Shown in pieces: positions 17,416-27,683 of a stretch of 64,000 nt of DNA. The notes under the pieces were generated by a model, which saw only the letters and a program-made list of their open reading frames with translations, was not told the origin of the DNA and did no database searches. The position numbers and the translations under genes were made by a program. The number at the start of each line of letters is the position of its first letter. Position 1 is the first letter of the stretch. The DNA is from Cellvibrio sp. 79 (GTDB lineage: Bacteria; Pseudomonadota; Gammaproteobacteria; Pseudomonadales; Cellvibrionaceae): contig MVDH01000001.1 of the NCBI GenBank assembly GCA_003056245.1, forward strand, positions 299,028-363,027, given 5' to 3'.

Positions 17416-20400
17416 ATGCCAAAACGTACCGACATAAACAGTATTTTGATTCTCGGCGCTGGCCCGATTGTGATCGGCCAAGCCTGTGAGTTCGACTACT
17501 CTGGCGCCCAAGCCTGTAAAGCACTGCGTGAAGAGGGTTACCGCGTAATCCTGGTGAATTCCAACCCCGCAACCATCATGACTGACCCCGCGATGGCGGA
17601 TGCAACTTATATCGAGCCGATTGAATGGCAAACTGTTGCCAAGATTATCGAGAAAGAGCGCCCCGATGTAATCCTCCCAACCATGGGTGGCCAGACTGCA
17701 TTGAACTGCGCATTGGCGTTAGCGAAAAACGGTGTACTGGAAAAATACAACGTTGAATTGATTGGTGCGAAAGAAGAAGCCATCAATATGGCGGAAGATC
17801 GCAACCTGTTTGACCAGGCGATGAAGCGTATTGGTCTTTCCTGCGCGCGCGCGAAAATTGTCCACAGTTTGGAAGAAGCGAAAGAAGCACCGAAAGAATT
17901 CGGCTTCCCGTGCATTATCCGCCCGTCATTTACCATGGGTGGTTCTGGTGGCGGTATCGCGTATAACTGGGACGAGTTTGAAGAAATTTGTACGCGCGGT
18001 TTGGATTTATCGCCCACTAATGAATTGTTGATCGACGAATCGCTACTCGGTTGGAAAGAGTACGAGATGGAAGTGGTGCGCGATAAAAACGATAACTGCA
18101 TTATCGTGTGCTCCATTGAAAACTTTGATCCGATGGGTGTTCACACCGGCGACTCGATTACTGTTGCTCCCGCGCAAACCCTTACCGATAAGGAATACCA
18201 AATCATGCGTAACGCATCGATTGCGGTATTGCGTGAAATCGGTGTGGAGACTGGCGGTTCTAACGTGCAATTTGCGGTGAATCCGGTTGATGGCCGTATG
18301 GTAGTTATCGAGATGAACCCGCGTGTATCGCGTTCATCGGCACTCGCTTCAAAAGCAACCGGTTTCCCGATTGCAAAAATCGCTGCGAAATTGGCCGTAG
18401 GTTACACCCTCGACGAATTGAAAAATGACATCACTGGCGGCGCAACACCAGCATCGTTTGAGCCATCAATCGATTACGTTGTTACCAAAGTGCCGCGCTT
18501 CACCTTTGAAAAATTCGGTGATGCCGATGCGCGTTTGACCACGCAAATGAAATCCGTTGGTGAAGTCATGGCGATTGGCCGTACTTTCCAGGAATCCTTG
18601 CAAAAAGCATTACGCGGTTTGGAAGTGGGTTCTGCCGGTTTTGAATCGAAAGTGGATTACACCACTGAAGAAGGTGCAGCAAAAATCCGTCGCGAATTGA
18701 GCACAGCCGGTGCTGAGCGCATCTGGTATGTCGGCGATGCATTCCGTATGGGCTTGAGTGTTAATGATGCATTCAATCTTTCCAAAATCGATCCATGGTT
18801 TTTGGTGCAAGTAAAAGAGCTGATTGATATCGAACAATCACTGCGTGGTAAATCATTAAAAGATTTGGATGCAGATAAATTGTTCCAACTGAAACGCAAA
18901 GGTTTCTCTGATAAACGTTTGGCGTTGTTGTTAGGTACTACCGAAAAAGCAGTTCGTCGCCATCGCCAGGGTTTGAATATTCGCCCGGCGTATAAGCGTG
19001 TTGATACTTGTGCTGCTGAATTCTCTACCTCGACTGCTTATATGTACTCAACCTATGAAGAAGAGTGCGAAGCAAACCCGAGTGATAAGAAAAAGATTCT
19101 GGTAATTGGTGGTGGCCCTAATCGTATCGGTCAAGGTATCGAGTTTGATTACTGCTGTGTGCATGCTGCACTGGCAATGCGCGAAGACGGTTATGAAACC
19201 ATTATGGTTAACTGTAACCCCGAAACTGTTTCTACTGATTACGACACTTCTGATCGCTTGTTCTTCGAACCGGTGACTCTGGAAGATGTATTGGAAATCG
19301 TCCACAAAGAAAAACCGGTTGGCGTTATTGTGCAATTCGGTGGACAAACTCCATTGAAATTAGCGCGTGCACTTGAAGCGGAAGGTGTGCCTATTATTGG
19401 CACCAGCCCGGATGCAATCGATAAAGCAGAAGACCGCGAGCGCTTCCAACAAATGATCAACAAGCTGGGTCTGTTGCAACCGCCAAATGCGATTGTTCGT
19501 TCATTGGAAGAAGCGTTGGTTGCTGCGGATAAAGTAGGTTATCCATTAGTCGTTCGTCCATCTTATGTATTGGGCGGCCGTGCGATGGAAATCGTGTACA
19601 AAGAAGATGAATTGCGTACTTACATGCGCACCGCAGTACAAGTTTCTGAAGACGCGCCGGTACTGCTCGATCACTTCCTGAATAACGCGATTGAGGTGGA
19701 TATCGATTCGGTATCCGATGGCAAGCAAGTGGTGATCGGCGGAATCATGCAGCACATTGAGCAGTGCGGCGTTCACTCTGGTGACTCTGCGTGTTCATTG
19801 CCACCTTACTCGTTGCCTGCTGATGTGCAGGACGATATGCGTGAAACGGTTAAGAAAATGGCGATCGAACTGGGCGTAATCGGTTTGATGAACACCCAGC
19901 TCGCGTACCAGGATGGCAAGATTTACGTGATCGAAGTGAACCCGCGTGCATCGCGCACTGTTCCTTTCGTTTCAAAATGCATTGGTGTATCGCTCGCAAA
20001 AGTTGCCGCGCGTTGTCAGGCGGGTGTTTCATTGGAAGAGCAGGGCTTTACCAAAGAAATTATCCCGGATTATTTCAGCGTGAAAGAAGCGGTATTCCCG
20101 TTCAATAAATTCCCGGCGGTTGACCCGATCCTTGGCCCGGAAATGAAATCGACCGGTGAAGTGATGGGCGTGGGCAACACCTTTGGTGAGGCTTACGGAA
20201 AATCGCAATTGGGTGCGAACAACCGCATTCCTACTTCAGGCACCGCATTTATTAGTGTGCGCGACATGGATAAGGATGGTATCGTCAGTGTTGGTAAGGA
20301 TCTTGCTGAACTTGGTTTCAAACTGGTGGCAACACGCGGTACTGCTGAAGTATTACAACAAGCCGGTTTGACTGTACAAATCGTTAATAAAGTACAGGAA

Positions 20401-20634
20401 GGCCGCCCGCATATTGTGGACATGATTAAAAACGATGAAATCGATTTGATCATCAACACCGTAGAAGGCCGCCAGGCAACTCGCGATTCATCTTCAATTC
20501 GTCGCAGCGCTGAAAACCATCGTGTGTATTACAACACTACGCTGGCGGCCGGTTTTGCGGTGTGTATGTCACTCAAAGAGGTGAAAGATATTGAAGTGCG
20601 TCGTTTGCAAGATTTGCACACACGAATCAAATAA
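17416..20634 (+). CDS. carB: Carbamoyl-phosphate synthase large subunit CarB
   Basis: 1072 aa, full length. Two homologous ATP-grasp halves make carboxyphosphate and then carbamoyl phosphate. The first half starts [21 protein letters not shown] and the second, near residue 557, [20 protein letters not shown]. Each half contains the VRPS(F/Y) and EMNPR / EVNPRASR metal-site motifs. The C-terminal MGS-like allosteric domain (about 940-1072) ends [26 protein letters not shown] lies 8 bases before ATG 17416. greA follows after 11 bases, the order seen in Pseudomonas. Confidence 0.98.
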   Translation: MPKRTDINSILILGAGPIVIGQACEFDYSGAQACKALREEGYRVILVNSNPATIMTDPAMADATYIEPIEWQTVAKIIEKERPDVILPTMGGQTALNCALALAKNGVLEKYNVELIGAKEEAINMAEDRNLFDQAMKRIGLSCARAKIVHSLEEAKEAPKEFGFPCIIRPSFTMGGSGGGIAYNWDEFEEICTRGLDLSPTNELLIDESLLGWKEYEMEVVRDKNDNCIIVCSIENFDPMGVHTGDSITVAPAQTLTDKEYQIMRNASIAVLREIGVETGGSNVQFAVNPVDGRMVVIEMNPRVSRSSALASKATGFPIAKIAAKLAVGYTLDELKNDITGGATPASFEPSIDYVVTKVPRFTFEKFGDADARLTTQMKSVGEVMAIGRTFQESLQKALRGLEVGSAGFESKVDYTTEEGAAKIRRELSTAGAERIWYVGDAFRMGLSVNDAFNLSKIDPWFLVQVKELIDIEQSLRGKSLKDLDADKLFQLKRKGFSDKRLALLLGTTEKAVRRHRQGLNIRPAYKRVDTCAAEFSTSTAYMYSTYEEECEANPSDKKKILVIGGGPNRIGQGIEFDYCCVHAALAMREDGYETIMVNCNPETVSTDYDTSDRLFFEPVTLEDVLEIVHKEKPVGVIVQFGGQTPLKLARALEAEGVPIIGTSPDAIDKAEDRERFQQMINKLGLLQPPNAIVRSLEEALVAADKVGYPLVVRPSYVLGGRAMEIVYKEDELRTYMRTAVQVSEDAPVLLDHFLNNAIEVDIDSVSDGKQVVIGGIMQHIEQCGVHSGDSACSLPPYSLPADVQDDMRETVKKMAIELGVIGLMNTQLAYQDGKIYVIEVNPRASRTVPFVSKCIGVSLAKVAARCQAGVSLEEQGFTKEIIPDYFSVKEAVFPFNKFPAVDPILGPEMKSTGEVMGVGNTFGEAYGKSQLGANNRIPTSGTAFISVRDMDKDGIVSVGKDLAELGFKLVATRGTAEVLQQAGLTVQIVNKVQEGRPHIVDMIKNDEIDLIINTVEGRQATRDSSSIRRSAENHRVYYNTTLAAGFAVCMSLKEVKDIEVRRLQDLHTRIK

Positions 20635-20645
20635 AGGAAATAAAA

Positions 20646-21125
20646 ATGAGTACAAAATTTCCGATGACCGAGCAAGGTGCAGAAAAACTGCGCCTTGAGT
20701 TGGAAGACCTGAAAAAAGTACAGCGACCACGTATTGTCAACGCGATTGCTGAAGCGCGAGCTCACGGCGATTTGAAAGAAAACGCTGAATATTCTGCAGC
20801 TCGTGAGCAACAAAGTTTTTGCGAAGGCCGTATCAATGAAATTGAAGGCAAGCTTGGCAATGCCCAGATTATTGATGTAACCAAAATCCCGCATAGCGGC
20901 AAAGTGTTGTTTGGCACTACTGTAACTATCATCAATCTTGATACCGATCAGTCAATGACCTATCAAATTGTTGGCGATGATGAAGCAGATGTGAAATCCA
21001 ATAAGATCTCTGTAAATTCGCCAATTGCACGTGCATTGGTGGGTAAAGAAGAGGGCGATGTTGTGATCGTAAAGGCGCCTGGCGGCGATGTGGACTACGA
21101 AATTGATAAGGTAGAGCATATCTAA
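20646..21125 (+). CDS. greA: Transcription elongation factor GreA
   Basis: 159 aa. It enters the RNA polymerase secondary channel and stimulates transcript cleavage to rescue backtracked complexes. The N-terminal coiled coil holds [16 protein letters not shown] with the acidic tip (DLKENAEY). The C-terminal FKBP-like domain contains VLFGTTVTI and [23 protein letters not shown] 20646 follows AAAGGAAATAAAA. The carAB-greA transcript ends at the terminator 16 bases after its stop. Confidence 0.97.
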   Translation: MSTKFPMTEQGAEKLRLELEDLKKVQRPRIVNAIAEARAHGDLKENAEYSAAREQQSFCEGRINEIEGKLGNAQIIDVTKIPHSGKVLFGTTVTIINLDTDQSMTYQIVGDDEADVKSNKISVNSPIARALVGKEEGDVVIVKAPGGDVDYEIDKVEHI

Positions 21126-21140
21126 TCCTTGTTTACCTAT

Positions 21141-21168
21141 AAAAAAACCGCCAACTGGCGGTTTTTTT
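21141..21168. terminator. Bidirectional terminator between greA and yhbY
   Basis: AAAAAAACCGCCA AC TGGCGGTTTTTTT: a strong stem flanked by A-run and T-run, so it can end both the rightward greA transcript and the leftward yhbY transcript. Confidence 0.93.
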
Positions 21169-21186
21169 ATATTTGTATTCTGATAA

Positions 21187-21489
21187 TTAACGATGCAAAT
21201 TAGACAATTTTGGATTGGCTTTTTTATTGTGGCGATAAAGCAAAACTACTTTGCCAATCTCTTGAATCAGCTCAACATTAGGCAATGTCATTAGTTCTGC
21301 TACAACTTCTTTACGGTCTTCACGTTCTGCAATGGCGAGTTTTACTTTAATCAACTCATGGTCATCCAGAGCGCGATTAAGTTCCGCAACTACGCCTTCG
21401 CTCAAGCCATTACCGGCAATGGTCACAATGGGATTAAGCTTGTGGCCAATAGTACGAAATTGTTTTTTGCGCTCGGTGCTAATAGGCAT
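21187..21489 (-). CDS. yhbY: Ribosome-assembly RNA-binding protein YhbY (CRM domain)
   Basis: 100 aa. A single CRM domain protein associated with 50S assembly. The family core is visible: RTIGHKLNPIVTIAGNGLSEGVVAELNRALDDHELIKV (containing the GxxG loop as AGNG), then LIQEIGKVVLLYRHNKK. It is divergent from ftsH and convergent with greA, as in Pseudomonas. The start rc-ATG at 21489 is preceded on its strand by AAGGTAAG. Confidence 0.95.
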   Translation of the reverse strand: MPISTERKKQFRTIGHKLNPIVTIAGNGLSEGVVAELNRALDDHELIKVKLAIAEREDRKEVVAELMTLPNVELIQEIGKVVLLYRHNKKANPKLSNLHR

Positions 21490-21808
21490 AAACTTACCTT
21501 CAGTGTGTCATGTTAAAAATGTGCGGCATTCTACTCTATTCTGGTGCGATTTAGGCTTGGTTTAACTTAATTACAATAGCGTTTCCGGCAAATATGAAGG
21601 TGCAGCAGAGCTTGTAATTTCCCCGGTTATCCCCAATATGAGTTAAATCTTGTAACCAAGCCTTATTTGCGCGTCAAAAAGGCGTTAAGCTGTGAAAAAT
21701 TCGACGATTTCAGCCGGTAAATATGCCAGTATCTGCCGCCCGCTGTTAGTGCAATAAACAAAATCGCTGGCCGTCAAACCTAATTGATGTAACTGTGAGG
21801 ATTTCTCC
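21490..21808. other. Intergenic region yhbY/ftsH, rlmE absent
   Basis: 319 bases without a credible gene. It must hold the divergent promoters for yhbY and ftsH, though I cannot point to a consensus box with confidence. In Pseudomonas and E. coli the 23S rRNA methyltransferase gene rlmE (ftsJ) lies here before ftsH; no trace of its coding sequence is seen. Confidence 0.6.
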
Positions 21809-23713
21809 TTGAACGATATAACCAAGAATCTGGTGCTCTGGCTTGTTATTGCCGTGGTCCTTTTTAGTGTTTTTGAGGGCTTTAACAAACAGTCAGGGAG
21901 TAACACCTTGAATTACTCCGACTTTATCGCCAGTGTGCGCGATGATCGGGTACAGGAAGTCACCATTGATGGCTTGGTCATCGAGGGTACCTATAAGGAT
22001 AACTCGACGTTCAAAACCATTCGCCCACAGGTGCAAGACCCTAAGTTGATCGATGATCTTTACAATCATAGTGTAGTGATTAAAGGCCGCGAAGTTGAAC
22101 AGCCAAGTTTGCTTAACCAATTATTGGTAGCCAGCTTCCCGATTTTGATCATTATCGCCGTATTCTGGTTCTTTATGCGGCAGATGCAAGGTGGTGCCGG
22201 GGGTAAAGGCGGCCCAATGAGTTTTGGTAAAAGCAAGGCACGTTTGCTCGGTGAAGATCAAATCAAAACTACTTTTGCTGATGTTGCTGGTGTCGATGAA
22301 GCTAAAGAAGAAGTACAGGAGTTGGTCCAATATCTGCGTGATCCCTCTAAATTCCAGCGTTTGGGTGGTCAGATTCCTCGTGGTGTATTGATGGTTGGTC
22401 CACCAGGTACCGGTAAGACATTGTTGGCCAAGGCAATTGCTGGTGAAGCGAAAGTGCCTTTCTTCTCTATTTCCGGTTCTGACTTTGTGGAAATGTTTGT
22501 AGGTGTTGGCGCCAGTCGTGTGCGCGATATGTTTGAGCAAGCCAAGAAACAAGCTCCTTGTATTATTTTTATCGATGAGATCGATGCAGTAGGTCGTCAT
22601 CGTGGTGGTGGCCATGGTGGTGGTCACGACGAGCGTGAGCAAACACTTAACCAATTATTGGTGGAAATGGATGGATTTGAAGGTAATGACGGCGTAATTA
22701 TTATTGCTGCTACCAACCGTGCCGATGTGCTCGATAAGGCGTTGTTACGTCCGGGCCGCTTTGACCGCCAGGTATATGTTGGTTTGCCTGACATCCGTGG
22801 CCGCGAACAAATCCTGAAAGTGCACATGCGCAAAGTACCACTGGATGAACGTATCAGTGCATCAGTAATCGCACGCGGTACACCGGGTTTCTCTGGTGCT
22901 GAGTTGGCGAACCTTGTTAACGAAGCTGCGTTGATGGCAGCTCGCGCTAACAAGCGTCTGGTGACAATGGAAGATTTTGAAAAAGCTCGCGATAAAATCA
23001 TGATGGGGGCCGAGCGCCGCACCATGGTGATGAGTGAGAAAGAAAAAGAGAATACGGCATACCACGAAGCAGGCCATGCAATTGTTGGCCGCATTGTTCC
23101 GGAGCATGATCCGGTGCATAAAGTCACTATTATTCCGCGTGGTCGTGCGTTGGGCGTTACCCAATTTTTGCCGGAAGCCGATAAATACAGTTTAAGTCGC
23201 CGTGCACTTGAGTCCAGCATTTGTACGTTGTTCGGCGGCCGAATTGCAGAAGATATGACATTGGGTGCCGATGGAATTACTACCGGTGCTTCCAACGATA
23301 TCGAGCGTGCAACCGCAATTGCGCGCAATATGGTGACCAAGTGGGGCTTATCTGCAAGATTAGGTCCGCTCCATTACGGTGAAGAAGAAGGTATGTATCC
23401 TGGCATGGCCAGCCAGCAATACTCGGATGAAACTTCAAAAAATATTGATGAAGAGGTGCGCCGGATTATCGATGATTGCTATGCGCGTGCGCAAAAAATC
23501 CTCGAAGATAATCGCGATATTCTTGAAGCTATGAAAGATGCATTGATGGAATATGAAACCATTGATGCCGAGCAGGTAGATGATCTTATGTCCCGTCGCA
23601 AAGTGCGCCCACCGCGCGAATGGAATGACGATGATTTTAATGGCCACATGCACGACAAAGATGCCGGTGAGTCTTCCTCAGGTCCGATTGGCGGCCCTGC
23701 GAATACTCATTAA
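21809..23713 (+). CDS. ftsH: ATP-dependent zinc metalloprotease FtsH
   Basis: 634 aa. A hexameric inner-membrane AAA+ protease that degrades membrane and regulatory proteins (for example sigma-32 and LpxC in E. coli). Two membrane segments flank the periplasmic domain: about 7-25 ([18 protein letters not shown]) and 102-122 ([19 protein letters not shown]). The AAA module has Walker A GPPGTGKT, Walker [12 protein letters not shown] and the [12 protein letters not shown]. The zinc site HEAGH is in [11 protein letters not shown]. Start is TTG 21809, giving the conserved [15 protein letters not shown]-terminus, with GTGAGG 9 bases upstream. Confidence 0.97.
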   Translation: MNDITKNLVLWLVIAVVLFSVFEGFNKQSGSNTLNYSDFIASVRDDRVQEVTIDGLVIEGTYKDNSTFKTIRPQVQDPKLIDDLYNHSVVIKGREVEQPSLLNQLLVASFPILIIIAVFWFFMRQMQGGAGGKGGPMSFGKSKARLLGEDQIKTTFADVAGVDEAKEEVQELVQYLRDPSKFQRLGGQIPRGVLMVGPPGTGKTLLAKAIAGEAKVPFFSISGSDFVEMFVGVGASRVRDMFEQAKKQAPCIIFIDEIDAVGRHRGGGHGGGHDEREQTLNQLLVEMDGFEGNDGVIIIAATNRADVLDKALLRPGRFDRQVYVGLPDIRGREQILKVHMRKVPLDERISASVIARGTPGFSGAELANLVNEAALMAARANKRLVTMEDFEKARDKIMMGAERRTMVMSEKEKENTAYHEAGHAIVGRIVPEHDPVHKVTIIPRGRALGVTQFLPEADKYSLSRRALESSICTLFGGRIAEDMTLGADGITTGASNDIERATAIARNMVTKWGLSARLGPLHYGEEEGMYPGMASQQYSDETSKNIDEEVRRIIDDCYARAQKILEDNRDILEAMKDALMEYETIDAEQVDDLMSRRKVRPPREWNDDDFNGHMHDKDAGESSSGPIGGPANTH

Positions 23714-23729
23714 ATTAGCTGCAACGCCC

Positions 23730-23759
23730 AAAGAACCCCGAGCTTGCTCGGGGTTCTTT
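23730..23759 (+). terminator. Intrinsic terminator after ftsH
   Basis: AAAGAACCCCGAGC TT GCTCGGGGTTCTTT: a perfect 14-bp stem with a 2-base loop followed by GTTTTTG. It lies between ftsH and folP and may limit readthrough into folP. Confidence 0.9.
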
Positions 23760-23790
23760 GTTTTTGTCGATTTGTGTTTCGGGATTAAAA

Positions 23791-24651
23791 ATGCAGTCAC
23801 CCTCTCATCAGTCCATGCTTGTCTGTGGTAAACATCGACTTGATCTCTCTCGTCCGTTGGTTATGGGCATTTTAAATACCACGCCGGATTCATTTTCTGA
23901 CGGCGGTAATAGTTATATCGATCAGCATTTATCTCTTGATCTGGCATTGCGCAGAGCAGAACAAATTTTGGCAGAAGGGGCGACGATAATTGATGTTGGT
24001 GGGGAATCTACCCGCCCCGGCGCGGCGGTTGTCTCTTTGCAGCAGGAGCTGGATCGCGTGGTGCCTGTGGTGGAGGCATTAGTAAATAAGCTCGATGCAG
24101 TGGTATCTGTGGATACCAGTACCGCAATCGTCATGAAAGAGTCTGCTAATAAAGGTGCTGCTTTAATTAACGATGTGCGTGCTTTGGAACGAGAAGGGGC
24201 GCTTGAGGCGGCGGCGGCAACCAATTTGCCCGTGTGCCTTATGCATATGCAAGGTCAACCTGCGACTATGCAAAACAGCCCTGCTTACAATGATGTTGTA
24301 ATCGAGGTTTGCCAGTATTTAGCCGAGAGAGTTAGTGCTTGTTTAACCCATGGGATTGCCAGAGAGCGAATTATTCTTGATCCCGGATTTGGATTTGGTA
24401 AAACACTCGCGCATAATCTCGCGCTTTTAAAACGCTTATCTGAAATTGGTGACTCAGAATTTCCGCTACTAGTGGGAATGTCTCGTAAATCGATGTTGGC
24501 GCAATTGTTAAATCGAGCTGTTGATGAGCGCTTGCCGGGAAGTCTGGCATTAGCGATGTTGGCAGCACAGCGTGGTGCAGCAATTATTCGGGTGCATGAT
24601 GTTGCTGCGACAGTTGATGTATTAAAGGTTCTCGCTGCTGTAGAAGGCTAA
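23791..24651 (+). CDS. folP: Dihydropteroate synthase FolP
   Basis: 286 aa from ATG 23791, chosen because GGGA lies 8 bases upstream; in-frame upstream starts would fall inside the terminator. It makes dihydropteroate for folate and is the target of sulfonamides. The TIM-barrel motifs are present: MGILNTTPDSFSDGG (usually NVTPDS), DVGGESTRPGA, VSVDTSTAIV, LINDVRAL, MHMQGQPATMQ, LDPGFGFGKT and GMSRKSML. The ftsH-folP-glmM order is conserved with E. coli and Pseudomonas. Confidence 0.96.
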   Translation: MQSPSHQSMLVCGKHRLDLSRPLVMGILNTTPDSFSDGGNSYIDQHLSLDLALRRAEQILAEGATIIDVGGESTRPGAAVVSLQQELDRVVPVVEALVNKLDAVVSVDTSTAIVMKESANKGAALINDVRALEREGALEAAAATNLPVCLMHMQGQPATMQNSPAYNDVVIEVCQYLAERVSACLTHGIARERIILDPGFGFGKTLAHNLALLKRLSEIGDSEFPLLVGMSRKSMLAQLLNRAVDERLPGSLALAMLAAQRGAAIIRVHDVAATVDVLKVLAAVEG

Positions 24652-24688
24652 TTCACTGCAGCATTATTTTTTAGTGGAGTAAGGATTT

Positions 24689-26023
24689 ATGTCTCGTAAG
24701 TATTTTGGTACAGACGGTATTCGCGGCTTGGTTGGCGAGTCCCCAATTACACCGGATTTCATGCTCAAATTGGGTTGGGCTGCGGGCTGTGTGCTGAAGG
24801 AGCGCTTTGACGGGCAGAACATGATTTTGATTGGCAAAGATACGCGTATTTCCGGATACATGTTTGAGTCAGCTTTACAGGCTGGTTTAATTAACGCGGG
24901 TGTTGATGTAGGTTTATTGGGGCCAATGCCGACTCCAGGTGTTGCTTATCTTACTCGCACATTTAAAGCTCAAGCCGGCATTGTTATCAGTGCATCGCAC
25001 AATAGTTATGTTGATAACGGAATTAAATTTTTTGGTGGTAACGGCAGCAAGTTACCTGATGAGTTGGAAAATTTAATCGAGCAGCAGCTTGAAAAACAAA
25101 TGTCGACTGCTGAAAAACTTGGTAAGGCACGACGTATTGCTGATGCATCAGGTCGCTACACTGAGTTTTGTAAGGGTACTATGCCCTGGGGATTCAATCT
25201 GAAAGGAATGCATATAGTTTTGGATTGTGCTAATGGCGCAACCTATCACATTGCTCCGGATGTGTTTACCGAATTGGGTGCGCATGTCACTTCACTTTTT
25301 GTTGAGCCTAATGGAACCAATATCAATCGTAGTTGCGGTTCTACCAAACCGGAAGCTTTGCAGGAAAAGGTTGTCGAGCTGGGCGCAGATTTGGGGATTG
25401 CTTTTGATGGCGATGGTGATCGTGTAGTTTTTGTTGATCATAAAGGTGAACTGGTAGATGGCGATGAGCTGCTATATATCATTGCTGCGTACCAGCATGA
25501 ATATGCCGGTGGTTGCGAGGGTGTGGTAGGCACCTTGATGAGTAACTTTGGATTTGAATTGGGATTAAAAAAATTAAATATTCCTTTTACCCGAGCCAAA
25601 GTAGGTGATCGCTACGTAATTGAATTGATGCGTGCAAATGGTTGGCGATTAGGCGGAGAAAACTCTGGTCATATTGTTTGCAGCAATGTCACTACAACCG
25701 GTGATGGAATTATTTCCGCGCTACAAGTATTGCTTGCGATCACAACCATGGGTGATTCATTGCATCGAATCAAGAAAGGAATGAACAAGCTGCCGCAAGT
25801 TATGATTAATGTTCATGTATCCAAGCGCGTTGATTTGAGTAGTAATGATGCAATTAACGCAGCCGTTAAATTAACTGAAGAGAAATTGGCTGGCACCGGG
25901 CGAGTGCTTTTGCGTCCTTCAGGAACAGAGCCTGTCGTAAGGGTAATGGTAGAGGGCGAGGATAAAAAGCAAGTGAAAGAGCTGGCCCAAGAACTTGCTG
26001 CTGTAGTGGAAGCCTCGGTATAA
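24689..26023 (+). CDS. glmM: Phosphoglucosamine mutase GlmM
   Basis: 444 aa. It converts glucosamine 6-phosphate to glucosamine 1-phosphate for peptidoglycan and LPS precursors. Hallmarks are intact: [10 protein letters not shown] start, active-site phosphoserine in [11 protein letters not shown] (about Ser 102), metal-binding [20 protein letters not shown] for sugar binding, and [12 protein letters not shown] for phosphate binding. AAGGA lies 4 bases before ATG 24689. tpiA follows after about 200 bases with no terminator seen in between. Confidence 0.97.
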   Translation: MSRKYFGTDGIRGLVGESPITPDFMLKLGWAAGCVLKERFDGQNMILIGKDTRISGYMFESALQAGLINAGVDVGLLGPMPTPGVAYLTRTFKAQAGIVISASHNSYVDNGIKFFGGNGSKLPDELENLIEQQLEKQMSTAEKLGKARRIADASGRYTEFCKGTMPWGFNLKGMHIVLDCANGATYHIAPDVFTELGAHVTSLFVEPNGTNINRSCGSTKPEALQEKVVELGADLGIAFDGDGDRVVFVDHKGELVDGDELLYIIAAYQHEYAGGCEGVVGTLMSNFGFELGLKKLNIPFTRAKVGDRYVIELMRANGWRLGGENSGHIVCSNVTTTGDGIISALQVLLAITTMGDSLHRIKKGMNKLPQVMINVHVSKRVDLSSNDAINAAVKLTEEKLAGTGRVLLRPSGTEPVVRVMVEGEDKKQVKELAQELAAVVEASV

Positions 26024-26229
26024 GGCTAAAAAATTATTATGATAGATAAAGCCTGTGTTTGAAAAATGTTCAATGCGCAGATTTTATATTCGGTCGATTA
26101 TCGATAGGCGGGATTTTTTAGTGAAAGTGGTATAAAAACACAGAAAAATCCAGAGTGGAGCCAAGATTTGGTTGTATGTTCAAACCATCTTGGCTACCAT
26201 TAGCGCCCGCTTTGGGGGAGGTATTGCTG

Positions 26230-26991
26230 TTGAGTAAAGCAAGTAACGCCAAGCGTCGCCAGCTGGTGGTTGGCAATTGGAAAATGAATGGAAGTTTGCG
26301 TGAAAACGCAGATTTGCTCGCAAGGATAACCAATGGTTGGCAAGGCGAGCGCGGAGCAGATGTAGTGATCTGTCCACCCTTTCCTTATTTATATCAGGTT
26401 CATGAATGTTTAGGCGGATCTTCAATCATATTGGGGGCGCAAACAGCGAATGAGCAAGATAAGGGAGCTTTTACTGGCGAGACTTCAGCATCAATGCTTG
26501 CAGATTTGGATTGCAAATTTGTAATAATTGGTCACAATGAGCGCCGCCGGATGCAGCACGAATCTGATCTGCAAGTTGCACAAAAATTTGAAGCTGTACA
26601 AAAGGCAGGATTAACACCGATTTTATGTGTAGGTGAATCTCTTGAAGATCGTGAGCAAGGGAAGCATCTACAAACTATCAGCCGACAACTTGATATTGTG
26701 TTTGCGCATACAGGGAAAGATGTTTTTGATAATGCGGTGTTGGCCTATGAACCTGTTTGGGCAGTAGGCACTGGAAAAACGGCAACACCAGAACAAGCGG
26801 AAGAAGTGCATAAGTTTATGCGATCCCAGCTTGGTGCACTGGCTGACAGTGTAAGAATTTTGTATGGCGGCAGTGTTAAGGCGCATAACGCACAACAATT
26901 ATTTGCTTTGGCTGATATAGATGGTGCCTTGCTCGGTGGAGCATCACTGGATGCCGATGAATTTTTAGCAATATGTAAGGCCGCTGAATAA
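26230..26991 (+). CDS. tpiA: Triosephosphate isomerase TpiA
   Basis: 253 aa from TTG 26230, chosen because GGGGGAGG lies 7 bases upstream and the length matches the family (about 250). An in-frame GTG at 26155 would add 25 residues unlike the family. It interconverts glyceraldehyde 3-phosphate and dihydroxyacetone phosphate. The catalytic residues are present: Lys in GNWKMNGS, His 102 in IIGHNERR and Glu in AYEPVWAVGTGKTA, with the phosphate loop LYGGSVKAHN. The residue after the catalytic His is Asn where nearly all TIMs have Ser (GHSERR). glmM-tpiA-secG follows Pseudomonas order. Confidence 0.96.
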   Translation: MSKASNAKRRQLVVGNWKMNGSLRENADLLARITNGWQGERGADVVICPPFPYLYQVHECLGGSSIILGAQTANEQDKGAFTGETSASMLADLDCKFVIIGHNERRRMQHESDLQVAQKFEAVQKAGLTPILCVGESLEDREQGKHLQTISRQLDIVFAHTGKDVFDNAVLAYEPVWAVGTGKTATPEQAEEVHKFMRSQLGALADSVRILYGGSVKAHNAQQLFALADIDGALLGGASLDADEFLAICKAAE

Positions 26992-27038
26992 TTAGCAGCA
27001 GGCTGAAAAGATAAAAACGCTCACAAGAGAGTTTTGCA

Positions 27039-27455
27039 ATGGAAAAACTAGTATTAATAATTCATTCCTTCGCTGCACTGGTCATTATTGGACTGGTTTT
27101 ATTGCAGCAAGGTAAAGGTGCAGCGGCAGGTGCTTCTTTTGGCGCTGGTGCTTCGCAAACAGTATTTGGTAGTGAAGGAAGTGGAAACTTTTTCACTCGC
27201 GCAACCTGGGCTATCGCATTTTTATTTTTTGCTACCAGTTTTGGTTTGGCTGTAATTGCAAAAAACCATTCAAAAGTAGCAACCCAGGGGATGGTTATAC
27301 CTGCAGCACAACAAGCTCCTGTATCTGATGTTCCTTCAACATCAACCATTCCTGCTTCAGAAGTCCCAGCTGCTGCTCCTTCTGATGTACCAGCAGTTGA
27401 AAATCAGGCGGCACCTGCTGATGCGGCGGCCCAACCTGAAGAGAAAAAGGAATAA
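27039..27455 (+). CDS. secG: Preprotein translocase subunit SecG
   Basis: 138 aa. The small SecYEG subunit that assists SecA-driven export. Two membrane helices: about 4-22 (LVLIIHSFAALVIIGLVLLQ) and 51-72 (TRATWAIAFLFFATSFGLAVIA), with the conserved LLQQGKGAAAGASFGAGASQTVFGS loop between them. The C-terminal tail (75-138) is long and rich in Pro, Ala, Val and Glu, more than E. coli SecG has. AAGAGAG precedes ATG 27039. tRNA-Leu follows 16 bases after the stop, as in Pseudomonas. Confidence 0.96.
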   Translation: MEKLVLIIHSFAALVIIGLVLLQQGKGAAAGASFGAGASQTVFGSEGSGNFFTRATWAIAFLFFATSFGLAVIAKNHSKVATQGMVIPAAQQAPVSDVPSTSTIPASEVPAAAPSDVPAVENQAAPADAAAQPEEKKE

Positions 27456-27471
27456 GAACTAAAAGTTTTTT

Positions 27472-27556
27472 GCCCCGGTGGTGGAATTGGTAGACACGCT
27501 ATGTTGAGGTCGTAGTGGCGAATGCTGTGCCGGTTCGAGTCCGGCCCAGGGCACCA
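27472..27556 (+). tRNA. tRNA-Leu(GAG)
   Basis: An 85-base class II tRNA with CCA encoded. The anticodon stem CTATG/CGTAG encloses TTGAGGT, giving anticodon GAG (reads CUC/CUU). The long variable arm, D-arm (GTGG-AATTGGTAGA-CAC) and T-arm (GCCGG TTCGAGT CCGGC) are normal. The acceptor stem pairs GCCCCGG with CCAGGGC and has one C5-A68 mismatch. The position after secG matches leuU in E. coli and Pseudomonas. Confidence 0.97.
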
Positions 27557-27589
27557 AAAGAAAGCTGATGACTTTTCAAAACATCCTGA

Positions 27590-27620
27590 AAGCCCCGTAT
27601 ATCGGGGCTTTTTGTTTTTT
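27590..27620 (+). terminator. Intrinsic terminator after tRNA-Leu
   Basis: AAGCCCCG TATAT CGGGGCTT followed by TTTGTTTTTTT. It closes the secG-tRNA transcript. The rimP-nusA-infB genes normally found next are absent from the rest of the window. Confidence 0.9.
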
Positions 27621-27683
27621 TATCGTCGGTGAATTATTTTTTATTATTTTCCCCTTTTCTTTCTTTGTGCTTTGGGATTCTAC

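Noticed and set aside
16343-17572. Long open frame of 409 codons antisense to carA
   Set aside because: It is a shadow of carA on the opposite strand; composition and motifs do not resemble any protein.
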